Shown one piece after another: positions 28,794 to 36,658 of a stretch of 64,000 nt of DNA. Where the stretch lies: NCBI RefSeq assembly GCF_041434935.1, contig NZ_CP107964.1, forward strand, positions 4,695,001 through 4,759,000, in the 5' to 3' direction. Every line of letters starts with the position of its first letter. Position 1 is the first letter of the stretch. Source of the stretch: Kitasatospora sp. NBC_00374 (GTDB taxonomy: Bacteria > Actinomycetota > Actinomycetes > Streptomycetales > Streptomycetaceae). The notes beneath the pieces were generated by a model. The model saw only the letters and a program-made list of their open reading frames with translations. It was not told the DNA's origin and did not search any database. Both the position numbers and the translations under genes were made by a program.

Positions 28794-29563
28794 GCTGCCG
28801 CGCCGGTGGCGCTCCGCAGGGCGTAGCCGACGCCTCGGACGGTCTGGATGACGCGGGGCATGCCGCCCTGCTCGGTCTTGCGGCGCAGGTACATCACGTA
28901 CACGTCGAGCGAGTTGGAGGACGGTTCGAAGTCGAAGCCCCAGACCGCCTTGAGGATCTGCTCCCTGGTCAGCACCTGGCGGGGGTGCGCCAGGAACATC
29001 TCCAGCAGCATGAACTCGGTGCGGGTCAGCTCGATCGGGCGGCCCTCGCGGGTGACCTCGCGGGTGGCGAGGTTCATCCGCAGGTCGGCGAAGGCCAGCA
29101 CCTCGCTGGCGTCGGTGTCGACCGAGGCCCGGGCGGCGGCCTCGGCGGCGAGGGCGTTGCGGCGCAGCAGGGCGCGGACCCGGGCGAGCAGTTCGTCCAG
29201 TTCGAAGGGCTTGGCCAGGTAGTCGTCGGCGCCCACGTCCAGGCCGGTGACCCGGTCGCCGACCGCGTCGCGGGCGGTGAGCATCAGGACCGGTACGGCG
29301 TCGCCGCGTGAGCGCATCCGGCGGACGGTGGTGAGCCCGTCCATCCGGGGCATCATGATGTCGAGCAGCACGAGGTCGGGCCGCTGGCGTTCGACGGCCT
29401 CCAGGGCCTCGTAGCCGTCGGTGGCGGTGGCCACCTCGTAGCCCTCGAAGGCGAGGCTGCTCTCCAGGGCGTCCCGCAGGGCGGGCTCGTCGTCGACCAC
29501 CAGAACGCGGGCGGTGGGGCCCGCGGCCTCGGCAGGGGTGCGGTCGTCGGCGGGGGGATTCAT
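28790..29563 (-). CDS. cssR: OmpR-family response regulator (CssR-like)
   Basis: A 257-aa DNA-binding regulator. The receiver domain (about residues 18-130) has the acidic pair in VVDDE, the phosphorylation site Asp68 in LLDIMMPRMDG and the Lys of LAKPFEL. A C-terminal winged helix of the OmpR/PhoB type follows (ILKAVWGFDF, NSLDVYVMYLRRK, VRGVGYAL). The ATG at 29563 has AAAGGG 9 nt upstream; the longer open frame into the protease gene is a shadow. It lies 59 nt after the protease gene and is co-oriented with it. Confidence 0.92.
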   Translation of the reverse strand: MNPPADDRTPAEAAGPTARVLVVDDEPALRDALESSLAFEGYEVATATDGYEALEAVERQRPDLVLLDIMMPRMDGLTTVRRMRSRGDAVPVLMLTARDAVGDRVTGLDVGADDYLAKPFELDELLARVRALLRRNALAAEAAARASVDTDASEVLAFADLRMNLATREVTREGRPIELTRTEFMLLEMFLAHPRQVLTREQILKAVWGFDFEPSSNSLDVYVMYLRRKTEQGGMPRVIQTVRGVGYALRSATGAAA

Positions 29564-29622
29564 GGGCTCGGGCCCTTTCTGAGTCCGTACGGTCTGGCCA
29601 TTGTCCTGCGGTGGGGCCCGGT

Positions 29623-30801
29623 TTACAGGTTCTGACCGGCCTGCAGCTCGGAGAGGACCTGCTTGACGTCGTTGATCGGGATGGCGAAGCCGAGGCCCAC
29701 GCTGCCCGCCGTGCCGGAGTCGGCGGTGGAGCCGGCGCCGCTCGCCGAGTACATCGCGGAGTTGATCCCGATCACCTGGCCGTTGGCGTTGAGCAGCGGG
29801 CCGCCGGAGTTGCCGGGGTTGAGCGCGGCGTCGGTCTGCAGGGCCTGGTACGTGGCGGTGTCGCCGCCGGCCGCGGTGGAGCGGCTGCCGTTCAGGCCGG
29901 GCAGGTTGGGGAAGCCGAAGCCGCCGTTGCCCCGGGTGGAGCCCTCGTCGACCTGGACGGTGACCTTGCGGTTCATGGCGCTGATGATGCCGGAGGTGAC
30001 CGTCCCGGTCAGGCCCTCGGGGTTGCCGATGGCGACCACCTCGTCGCCGACCCGGACGCCGGAGGAGTCGCCGAGCGCGGCCGCGGTGAGGCCGGAGACC
30101 CCGGCGGCGTCGATCACGGCGATGTCGAGGCCCTTGTCGGTGCCGGTGACGGTGGCGGTCGCGGTCTTCCCGTCCTTGAAGGTGACGGTGACCCGGCCGC
30201 CGTCGGAGACCGCGCCGGAGATCACGTGGTAGTTGGTGAGGATCTGTCCGCCGGAGGTGACGACCACGCCGGTGCCGGTGGCGGTGCCGCTCGCGGTCTT
30301 CACGGTGATCTGGACGACGCTGGGCGAGACGGCCGCGGCGATCGCGGAGACGTTCGCGGTGCCGTCGGACTTCGCCGAGACCGGGCTGACCAGGGTCGAG
30401 GCCGCACCGGCCCGGTCGTCGTGGGCGTCCGCGAGCACGCCGCCGGTGACGCCGCCGATCAGGGCGGCGACGGTGGCGACCGCCGCGACCAGGACGAGCC
30501 GGCTCTTGAGCAGGCCGCGCCGGGCCCGGTGGCCGCGGTGGTCGGCCGGACCGGTCGCGGGCTCGGGCGGGGCGGGCGGTTCCGGGGTGCCGGGCCGGTC
30601 GTGGTGGGAGCTGCCGGTGTCGTCCCGGAGCACCGTGCCCTCCAGGACGTGCGCGGTGGGCGGCTCGACGGGCTGCGGCGGGGCCCAACCGGGGTGCTGA
30701 CCGTGCGGGTCGTGGTGGCCCTGGGCGTGGGAGCCCTGGGCGTGGGAGCCGTACGGGGCGTCGGGGTGCCGGTCCGGGTTGCTGCGCTGCTGCTCGCTCA
30801 T
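29623..30801 (-). CDS. htrA: Membrane-anchored HtrA-like serine protease without PDZ domain
   Basis: A 392-aa protease (ATG at 30801; an in-frame ATG at 30825 is possible). A His/Gly/Pro-rich cytoplasmic N-terminus with GSHAQ repeats precedes one transmembrane helix (about residues 104-128). The extracytoplasmic trypsin-like domain has the triad His in TNYHVISG, Asp in GLDIAVI and Ser in NPGNSGGPLL. The protein ends soon after the protease domain (IPINDVKQVLSEL), so the PDZ domain found in classical HtrA is missing. It probably degrades misfolded exported proteins and is a likely CssR target. An inverted repeat lies in its promoter region. Confidence 0.9.
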   Translation of the reverse strand: MSEQQRSNPDRHPDAPYGSHAQGSHAQGHHDPHGQHPGWAPPQPVEPPTAHVLEGTVLRDDTGSSHHDRPGTPEPPAPPEPATGPADHRGHRARRGLLKSRLVLVAAVATVAALIGGVTGGVLADAHDDRAGAASTLVSPVSAKSDGTANVSAIAAAVSPSVVQITVKTASGTATGTGVVVTSGGQILTNYHVISGAVSDGGRVTVTFKDGKTATATVTGTDKGLDIAVIDAAGVSGLTAAALGDSSGVRVGDEVVAIGNPEGLTGTVTSGIISAMNRKVTVQVDEGSTRGNGGFGFPNLPGLNGSRSTAAGGDTATYQALQTDAALNPGNSGGPLLNANGQVIGINSAMYSASGAGSTADSGTAGSVGLGFAIPINDVKQVLSELQAGQNL

Positions 30802-30858
30802 GGAGCCACGGTCCGCCCGGATCATGAGGATTCGATGAGAGCGGGGTCAGAGCCTCCC

Positions 30859-30878
30859 GAGAAGCCCGTTGACTTCTC
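30859..30878 (-). promoter_or_regulatory. Inverted repeat upstream of the HtrA-like gene
   Basis: GAGAAG at 30859-30864 and CTTCTC at 30873-30878 form a perfect 6-bp inverted repeat with an 8-nt spacer. It lies 58 nt upstream of the chosen protease start, a plausible place for CssR to bind. No published motif was matched. Confidence 0.4.
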
Positions 30879-30901
30879 ATAAAGCCTGGTCAGCGCACGG
30901 A

Positions 30902-31945
30902 TTACGGCTGGTCGGCGCCGCCGCAGCCGCAGGAGCGGCGGATCACCAGGTGGGAGGGGAACTTGCGGACCCGCTCGGTGCCGGAACCGGGGACCATCAG
31001 CGAGTCGTCCAGCACCAGGTCGACGGCGGCCCGGGCCATCGCGTCCCGGTCCGAGGCGACGGTGGTCAGCGGCGGGTCGGCGAGCGCCGCCTCGGGGATG
31101 TCGTCGAAGCCGGCCACCGCGAGGTCCTCGGGGACCCGCAGGCCGACCTCGCGGGCGGCCCGCAGCACGCCGATCGCCTGGTCGTCGGTGGAGCAGAAGA
31201 TGGCCGGCGGCCGCTGCGGGGAGCGCAGCAGCTTCACCGCGACCTCGTAGGCGCCGTAGCGGTGGAACGGGGCGTCGACCAGGTTCGGCTCGACGGCCAG
31301 CTCGTGCGCCTCCATGGCGCGCTGCCAGCCCTCGACGTGGTCGATGACCGGGTCGCCGGGCGCGGGGGACTCCACCGGGCCGCCGAAGCAGACCACGTAC
31401 GGGTGGCCGTGCACCTCCAGCAGGTGGCGCACGGCCTCCTCGGCGCCGACGACGTCCTCGGTGACCACCGCGACGTCGTCGATCGCCTCGGGGCGGCGGT
31501 GCAGCAGCACCACCTTGGCGCCCTCCATGGCGGCGAACTCCTCGGCCGCGCGCTGCGAGGGGCCCTGGCTGACCAGGATCAGGCCGGAGACCCGCATGCC
31601 GAGGAAGGCGCGGACGTAGTGGACCTCGCGGTCGTCGACGTAGTCGGAGTTGCCGATCAGCACCAGCTTGCCGCGCTCGGAGGCGGCGCGTTCCACGGCG
31701 TGCGCCATCTCGGCGAAGAAGGGCTGCCGGGCGTCCGGCACCACCATGCCGATCAGGTTGGTGCGGCGGGAGGCCATCGCCTGGGCCACGCTGTTGGGGC
31801 GGTACCCGAGCTGCTCGATCGCAGCGAGCACCTTCTCCTTGGTCGCGGGCGCGACAGGGCGCGGCCCGTTGTTGATCACATAGCTGACGACCGCGGTCGA
31901 GGTCCCAGCCAGTCGGGCTACATCGTCGCGCGTCACCTTGGCCAC
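30902..31945 (-). CDS. LacI-family transcriptional regulator
   Basis: A 347-aa repressor-type protein. The N-terminal helix-turn-helix is typical (VTRDDVARLAGTSTAVVSYVINN, given here as residues 4-26), with the hinge helix NSVAQAMASRR. A periplasmic-binding-protein-like sensor domain follows (LIGMVVPDARQPFFAEM to GFDDIPEAALADPPLTTV). A Cys-rich end, SCGCGGADQP, is unusual for the family. The start is a GTG. No sugar transporter or catabolic gene is adjacent, so its ligand is not evident. Confidence 0.9.
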   Translation of the reverse strand: MAKVTRDDVARLAGTSTAVVSYVINNGPRPVAPATKEKVLAAIEQLGYRPNSVAQAMASRRTNLIGMVVPDARQPFFAEMAHAVERAASERGKLVLIGNSDYVDDREVHYVRAFLGMRVSGLILVSQGPSQRAAEEFAAMEGAKVVLLHRRPEAIDDVAVVTEDVVGAEEAVRHLLEVHGHPYVVCFGGPVESPAPGDPVIDHVEGWQRAMEAHELAVEPNLVDAPFHRYGAYEVAVKLLRSPQRPPAIFCSTDDQAIGVLRAAREVGLRVPEDLAVAGFDDIPEAALADPPLTTVASDRDAMARAAVDLVLDDSLMVPGSGTERVRKFPSHLVIRRSCGCGGADQP

Positions 31946-32042
31946 GCAGGGAGTCTACGCGGGTGGCGCGGCAGCGGTATGAGCAGTGTCACGGCGTCCC
32001 GGACCGGAACCGGCGGCGATTCGGGCATAGCGCGACAAGCCG

Positions 32043-32075
32043 GGCGGCCGGCGGAGGTGGACCCCGCCGGCCGCC
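32043..32075 (-). terminator. glnR terminator
   Basis: GGCGGCCGGCGG at 32043-32054 and CCGCCGGCCGCC at 32064-32075 form a perfect 12-bp stem with a 9-nt loop immediately after the glnR stop. Confidence 0.75.
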
Positions 32076-32078
32076 GGA

Positions 32079-32819
32079 TCAGGCCTGCTGCGCGGCGCCG
32101 GTCGAGGCGCGCGCGGGCTCGCTGCCGGGGCGCTCGCCCTTGTCCGGCTTCTCCGGCACCACGAACCGGTAGCCGACGTTGCGGACGGTCCCGATCAGCT
32201 GCTCGTGCTCGACCCCGAGCTTGGCCCGCAGCCGTCGGACGTGGACGTCCACCGTGCGGGTGCCGCCGAAGTAGTCGTAGCCCCAGACCTCCTGCAGCAG
32301 CTGCGCCCGGGTGAAGACCCGGCCGGGGTGCTGGGCGAGGTACTTGAGCAGCTCGAACTCCTTGAAGGTGAGGTCGAGGACGCGGCCCTTGAGCTTGGCG
32401 GAGTAGGTGGCCTCGTCGACCGAGAGGTCGCCGTTGCGGATCTCCATCGGGCTGTCGTCGGCGACCACCTGCAGCCGGCCCATGGCCAGCCGCAGCCGGG
32501 CCTCGACCTCGGCCGGGCCCGCGGTGTCGAGCAGGACGTCGTCGATGCCCCACTCCGCGGTGACGGCGGCCAGGCCGCCCTCGGTGACCACCAGGATCAG
32601 CGGGCAGCCGATGCCGGTGGAGCGGAGCAGCTGGCACAGGCTGCGGATCTGCGGCAGATCACGCCGGCCGTCGACCAGGATGACGTCGGCGCTCGGGGTG
32701 TCGACCAGCGCCGAGCCCTCGGCGGGCGCGACCCGGACGTTGTGCAGCAGCAGCCCGAGGGCCGGCAGTACCTCGGCGGACGGCTGGAGGGCGTTGGTGA
32801 GCAGGAGGAGAGAACTCAT
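32079..32819 (-). CDS. glnR: Nitrogen regulator GlnR (orphan OmpR-type regulator)
   Basis: The 246-aa global nitrogen regulator of actinomycetes, controlling glnA, amtB and nitrate/nitrite genes. The receiver-like domain (residues 1-115) is atypical: it keeps only Asp50 (ILVDGRRD) and lacks the usual acidic pocket, so it is thought to dimerise without phosphorylation. The winged helix (about 135-225) reads LTFKEFELLKYLAQHPGRVF, QEVWGYDYFGGTRTVDVHVRR and GTVRNVGYRFV. The ATG at 32819 has GGAAAGGGG about 9 nt upstream; longer frames run into the promoter region. No cognate kinase is adjacent, as expected for GlnR. Confidence 0.95.
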   Translation of the reverse strand: MSSLLLLTNALQPSAEVLPALGLLLHNVRVAPAEGSALVDTPSADVILVDGRRDLPQIRSLCQLLRSTGIGCPLILVVTEGGLAAVTAEWGIDDVLLDTAGPAEVEARLRLAMGRLQVVADDSPMEIRNGDLSVDEATYSAKLKGRVLDLTFKEFELLKYLAQHPGRVFTRAQLLQEVWGYDYFGGTRTVDVHVRRLRAKLGVEHEQLIGTVRNVGYRFVVPEKPDKGERPGSEPARASTGAAQQA

Positions 32820-33481
32820 ACCCGGTAGTCCCCTTTCCGGGTCGTCGCGGTCGCAGGACGTCGGGTGGCGTGGCCGCCCGTCGCGACTGCGTGGTGGGGT
32901 GGGGGGACGTCCGCAGGGTGAGATCCGGCCGATTCGGCAGCGCGCACGGCGGTGCGGGGCGGGTGCCAGAGGTCCCGCAACCCCTGGTGGTGCTCCGCAG
33001 CTGCCCTGCCCATCCGCGAACCTTCCGGTCTGTGCCCGCGCCGGGCGGGGGCCCGGCGCCGATTGCGACACCCCGGCGGACTGCGGCACCTCGTTGTACC
33101 GCGCTCGCGGGGCGGTCCTCGCTGAGCGGCGCGGGTGGGCGCCGTTCGCAAGGACGTCCGTACTGGCGTCCTGAAAGCACAAAAGGACCCGGGGGCGACT
33201 CTGCCCGGATCCCTTACGGCACGAGAATAGCCGACCACACCGCGCAGCGGGAGGGTGCGGAGCGTGACAGGGCCGGGATCCGGCCCCTGGTGGGCGTGAC
33301 CTCCGACACCCGGGGGCGCTTGCGGCGGTCGGTCCGCGACCTGGGGTGTTGTCGCCCGGGTGGGTGATGGGGTCATCATGGAAGCCGCACCGGCCGCACG
33401 GTACGTGTACACCTTTGGCGTGGGCGGCCCGGCACAGGAGCCGGCCGCCGCACCGGGCGAGGACCACTGGAAGGGGTTGCC
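32820..33481. other. Long intergenic region upstream of glnR
   Basis: These 662 nt between divergent glnR and the carrier-protein gene hold no convincing coding region; the frames that exist lack ribosome sites and show no family features. A possible -10 hexamer for glnR, TATTCT on the minus strand, lies at 33224-33229. It would give a leader of about 400 nt if used. No GlnR box (GTNAC pairs) was recognised. Confidence 0.5.
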
Positions 33482-33787
33482 ATGACTGCGACCACCGATG
33501 CCCGGACCGCGGACGCCTCACCCGTTCGAGTGAGCGGCACGATGCGCTACTGGGCTGCCGCCAAGGCGGCGGCGGGCGTGGCCGAGGAGCCGTACCTGGC
33601 GGCCACGCTGGCCGAGGCACTGGCCGCGGTCCGCGCCCGGCACGCCGGCCGGCCGGAGCTGCTGCGGGTGCTCGGCGCCTGCTCGTACCTGGTCGACAGT
33701 GACCCGGTCGGCGGGCGGGACCATGCCGCGGTGCGGCTGAGCGCGGGCGGCACGGTCGAGGTGCTGCCGCCCTTCGCCGGGGGCTGA
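33482..33787 (+). CDS. MoaD/ThiS-type ubiquitin-like sulfur carrier, 101 aa
   Basis: A small beta-grasp protein of the MoaD/ThiS family. The diagnostic feature is the C-terminal PPFAGG, where the Gly-Gly end becomes a thiocarboxylate carrying sulfur for molybdopterin, thiazole or cysteine synthesis. An extra N-terminal segment of about 15 residues precedes the domain (VRVSGTMRYWAAAKAAAG). The ribosome site GGAAGGGG lies about 6 nt before the ATG. It is not next to an adenylating enzyme. The CysA rhodanese 1.4 kb downstream is a possible sulfur donor. Confidence 0.87.
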   Translation: MTATTDARTADASPVRVSGTMRYWAAAKAAAGVAEEPYLAATLAEALAAVRARHAGRPELLRVLGACSYLVDSDPVGGRDHAAVRLSAGGTVEVLPPFAGG

Positions 33788-33908
33788 GCCCCGCGGCCGG
33801 GGTGCCGTCCAGGAACCATGGCGCCCGGGGTGATCGTCGTATCTCCGTACGGCTGTGAGGATGGACGACGGCACGCCGTCCGGCGGCGACGACCCACGGG
33901 GGAGTGAG

Positions 33909-34580
33909 ATGCGGGGCTGGCTGAAGCTGACGATCGGTCTTGGGGTGCTGACCGGCCTACTGGTCGGGGCGGACCGGGTCGCGGTCGGGGTGGCCGAGGA
34001 CGAGGCCGCCGACCGACTGGTGAGCAGCGGCCGGCTGAGCACCCGGCCGAACGTGTCGATCGACGGTTTCCCCTTCCTCACCCAGGCCCTGTCCGGCGAG
34101 TTCGACGGCGTCAAGCTCGCCGCGGACGGGGTGCAGGTCAGCGACGGCCGCCAGCAGGTCTCGGTGCACGCCTTCAAGGCCAGCCTCTCGGGCGTCTCGG
34201 TCGGCGACTCCTACCGCAGCGCCACCGTCCGCAGCGCCACCGGCAGCGGGCTGATCTCGTACCCGGACGCCGCCAAGCTGGTGCAGGGCGCGGAACGGCT
34301 CGACTTCTCCTACGGCGGGCCCGGCAAGGTGAAGGCCTCGGTGGCGGGGATCTCGATCGGCGAGGGCAAGGTGCACAGCGAGGGCAACACCGTGGTCGCC
34401 GACGGGTTCCAACTCACCGGCATGGCGGCGGCGTTGAACGGGAAGATGAAGGATCTGCTGGCGCCGCGGAGCTTCACGCTGAGCCGGCTGCCGGCCGGGC
34501 TGAGCCTGGCGGGGGTGACCCCGGAGCCGGAGGGGCTGCTGCTCGACTTCCGCGGCAGCGACGTCCGGCTGATCGGCTGA
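33909..34580 (+). CDS. LmeA-like (DUF2993) lipid-binding protein
   Basis: A 223-aa exported protein. One N-terminal hydrophobic segment (residues 4-24) anchors or exports it, and the rest is a beta-rich domain of the DUF2993 family. The family signature is the region around RPNVSIDGFPFLTQALSGEF, about residues 44-63. The mycobacterial relative LmeA binds phospholipids and takes part in lipomannan extension. The ATG at 33909 has GGGAG about 5 nt upstream. The gene stands alone, and its role in this organism is inferred only from the family. Confidence 0.83.
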   Translation: MRGWLKLTIGLGVLTGLLVGADRVAVGVAEDEAADRLVSSGRLSTRPNVSIDGFPFLTQALSGEFDGVKLAADGVQVSDGRQQVSVHAFKASLSGVSVGDSYRSATVRSATGSGLISYPDAAKLVQGAERLDFSYGGPGKVKASVAGISIGEGKVHSEGNTVVADGFQLTGMAAALNGKMKDLLAPRSFTLSRLPAGLSLAGVTPEPEGLLLDFRGSDVRLIG

Positions 34581-34630
34581 TCGGCTGACCAGGGGACCGG
34601 CTGACCGGGCGGCCCCGGTGTCGCCCGCCT

Positions 34631-34670
34631 CCGTCCCGTCTCTTCCGTCCCGTCTCTTCCGTCCCGCTCC
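34631..34670 (+). repeat. 14-bp tandem repeat, about 2.8 copies
   Basis: CCGTCCCGTCTCTT is repeated at 34631-34644 and 34645-34658, followed by a partial copy CCGTCCCGCTCC. It lies in the 275-nt spacer before the cysA leader. A separate short reiteration of CTGATCGG lies at 34569-34586. Confidence 0.6.
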
Positions 34671-34818
34671 GCGAGACGCGCTGTCCAGCGCCGACCCGCG
34701 GAGCGGTGTCGTCCGGCCGTCCGGGAGGTGCCTGTGGCACCCCGGCGAGGCGCCGCAAGGGGGACGGGCGGGCAAATCTCATCATTCGAACATTCCGGTC
34801 TCACTATTCGACACGCTG

Positions 34819-34848
34819 ATGACAGCGGGCCCGGGATGTCCCTAGCAT
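34819..34848 (+). promoter_or_regulatory. Promoter of the cysA leader transcript
   Basis: ATGACA at 34819-34824, an 18-nt spacer, then TAGCAT at 34843-34848. Only 7 nt separate the -10 hexamer from the leader-peptide ATG, so the transcript probably starts at or next to that ATG and is leaderless. Confidence 0.6.
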
Positions 34849-34855
34849 CGTCGAC

Positions 34856-34936
34856 ATGAAGCGACAGGCGGATCTCACGAAGCGGCGGGCGGTAGACCTG
34901 TGCCGCGTGTCCACCTGCCTGTGTCGAATGCGCTGA
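34856..34936 (+). CDS. Cys-codon leader peptide of the cysA operon, 26 aa
   Basis: The ATG at 34856 encodes a 26-residue basic peptide, MKRQADLTKRRAVDLCRV followed by STCLCRMR, ending at TGA. Cys codons fall at residues 16, 21 and 23. The R-x-VDL-x-R-V pattern is that of the short leader peptides found before sulfur and cysteine genes in actinobacteria. No ribosome site precedes it, and it sits right behind a -10 hexamer. It ends 218 nt before cysA. By analogy with mycobacterial leader peptides, stalling at Cys codons when cysteine is scarce would raise expression of the genes behind it. Confidence 0.75.
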   Translation: MKRQADLTKRRAVDLCRVSTCLCRMR

Positions 34937-35154
34937 CCGGGCAGTTCTGACCGGTATCTCCGGCTCGCCCGACCCGCTGCGACGGCCCGACCCGCGATAG
35001 TGGGCGGCGTTCGCACCTCCAGCTCCCGCACCACCGGCCCCAGGCCTCCCGCACTCCGCCCTGTCCCACTATTCGGACAGAAGTCCGGACGGGCAGCGCC
35101 GGGCGCCCCCTGAACAGCCTCTTCCGCCAACCGCCCCCGGATGGAGAAACCACC

Positions 35155-35991
35155 ATGAGCCGCAGCGACGTCCTGGTAGACGCCGACTGGGTCCAGGCCC
35201 GCCTGGACGACCCGAAGGTCGTCGTCGTCGAGGTCGACGAGGACACCTCCGCGTACGACAAGAACCACATCCGCAACGCCGTCCGGATCGACTGGAAGAA
35301 GGACCTCCAGGACCCGGTCCGCCGCGACTTCATCGACCAGGCCGGCTTCGAGGCGCTGCTCAGCGCCAAGGGCATCGCCAACGACGACACCGTGGTGCTC
35401 TACGGCGGCAACAACAACTGGTTCGCCTCGTACGCCTACTGGTACTTCAAGCTGTACGGCCACGGCGACGTCCGCTTGCTGGACGGCGGCCGCAAGAAGT
35501 GGGAGCTCGACTCCCGCGAGCTGGTCGTCGAGCAGCCCGAGCGCCCCGCCACGGCGTACCGGGCCAAGGCCGTGGACTCCTCGATCCGCGCCTTCCGCGA
35601 CGACGTCGTGAACGCGATCGGCACCCTGAACCTGGTCGACGTGCGCTCGCCCGACGAGTTCTCCGGCCGCCTGCTCGCCCCGGCCCACCTTCCGCAGGAG
35701 CAGTCGCAGCGCCCGGGCCACGTCCCGACCGCACGCAACATCCCGTGGGCCAAGAACGCCAACGACGACGGCACCTTCAAGTCGGACGAGGAGCTCGCGG
35801 CGCTCTACACCGCCGAGGGTGTCGACCTGGCGAAGGACACCATCGCCTACTGCCGCATCGGCGAGCGCTCCGCGCTCACCTGGTTCGTGCTGCACGAGCT
35901 GCTGGGCCAGGAGAACGTCAAGAACTACGACGGCTCCTGGACCGAGTACGGCAGCCTCGTGGGCGTGCCGATCGCGCTCGGCGACAACTGA
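35155..35991 (+). CDS. cysA: Thiosulfate sulfurtransferase CysA (rhodanese)
   Basis: A 278-aa enzyme with two rhodanese domains (about residues 5-125 and 145-270). The second holds the active-site loop CRIGERS with the persulfide-forming Cys233; the first is inactive, with no Cys at the matching place. It moves sulfur from thiosulfate or a similar donor to an acceptor. GGAGAAACC precedes the ATG. It lies behind a Cys-codon leader peptide and shares its transcript with the DUF1416 gene 34 nt downstream. Confidence 0.95.
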   Translation: MSRSDVLVDADWVQARLDDPKVVVVEVDEDTSAYDKNHIRNAVRIDWKKDLQDPVRRDFIDQAGFEALLSAKGIANDDTVVLYGGNNNWFASYAYWYFKLYGHGDVRLLDGGRKKWELDSRELVVEQPERPATAYRAKAVDSSIRAFRDDVVNAIGTLNLVDVRSPDEFSGRLLAPAHLPQEQSQRPGHVPTARNIPWAKNANDDGTFKSDEELAALYTAEGVDLAKDTIAYCRIGERSALTWFVLHELLGQENVKNYDGSWTEYGSLVGVPIALGDN

Positions 35992-36025
35992 GCCTCGGCT
36001 CCACCGTAAGAGAGGGAAGACAGAC

Positions 36026-36316
36026 ATGTGCGGTGCGAAGGCCGGCGGCCCGGACCTGGCAGGAGTTGACGTGGCCAGCGAGACGATCATTCAGGGTTCC
36101 GTGACCCGAGGCGAGGAGCCGGTGCACGGTTACGTGCGCCTGCTCGACCAGAACGGCGATTTCACGGCGGAGGTGCCCACCTCGTCGACCGGACAGTTCC
36201 GGTTCTTCGCCCGCCCCGGTACCTGGACGCTGCGCGCCCTGGTGCCCGGCGCGAGCGTCGACCGCGTGGTGGTCGCCTCCCAGGGCGAGCTCACCGAGGT
36301 CGCGATCGCGGTCTGA
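36026..36316 (+). CDS. DUF1416 protein, 96 aa
   Basis: A small, soluble, beta-rich protein of the DUF1416 family, which nearly always follows a CysA-type sulfurtransferase in actinobacteria. It starts MCGAKAGGPDLAGVD, with the single Cys at position 2 that is typical of the family. It then has a carboxypeptidase-regulatory-like pattern (VHGYVRLLDQNGDFTAEV, FRFFARPGTWTLRALVP). AGAGGGA precedes the ATG. A role in sulfur handling is inferred from its partner only. Confidence 0.9.
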   Translation: MCGAKAGGPDLAGVDVASETIIQGSVTRGEEPVHGYVRLLDQNGDFTAEVPTSSTGQFRFFARPGTWTLRALVPGASVDRVVVASQGELTEVAIAV

Positions 36317-36335
36317 ACCCGACCGTGAGCGTACG

Positions 36336-36360
36336 AGGGCCCCTGCTCGGCAGGGGCCCT
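36336..36360 (+). terminator. cysA-DUF1416 terminator
   Basis: AGGGCCCCTG at 36336-36345 and CAGGGGCCCT at 36351-36360 form a perfect 10-bp stem with a 5-nt loop, 20 nt behind the DUF1416 stop. There is no T-run. Confidence 0.75.
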
Positions 36361-36378
36361 CAGCCATATCCTGGAGGT

Positions 36379-36651
36379 GTGCGGGCACACCGGCGCCACG
36401 TGCGCTACTTCGTGATGATGGGGGTCTGCCTCGGCCTGTTCGTGCTGGCCTGGGGCGTGGTGCGGTTCTGGTCGGTGCCGGCCGCGATCGGGATGTGCGT
36501 GGTGGCGATGGTGATCCCGCCGCTGGCGGCGGTCCTCGCCAACCGGCGCGACCCGGACGACGACTGGTGGAACGACCCGCGCTGGGACGACCCGAAGTGG
36601 GACGACCCCGGCCACGACCGGGACCACCCCGACCACGAACGCCGGCCGTAG
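36379..36651 (+). CDS. Small two-TM protein, DUF3099-like
   Basis: About 90 aa with two hydrophobic helices (about residues 10-28 and 34-52). The tail is unusual: short repeats of W-x-DP-x-W-DDP (WWNDPRW, DDPKW, DDPGH) and a His/Asp/Pro-rich end. The starts at 36379 (GTG) and 36400 (GTG) are both possible. A TATCCT hexamer at 36367-36372 lies 6 nt before 36379, which would make it leaderless. It follows the cysA terminator. The family assignment to DUF3099 is tentative. Confidence 0.65.
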   Translation: MRAHRRHVRYFVMMGVCLGLFVLAWGVVRFWSVPAAIGMCVVAMVIPPLAAVLANRRDPDDDWWNDPRWDDPKWDDPGHDRDHPDHERRP

Positions 36652-36658
36652 GGCGTCC

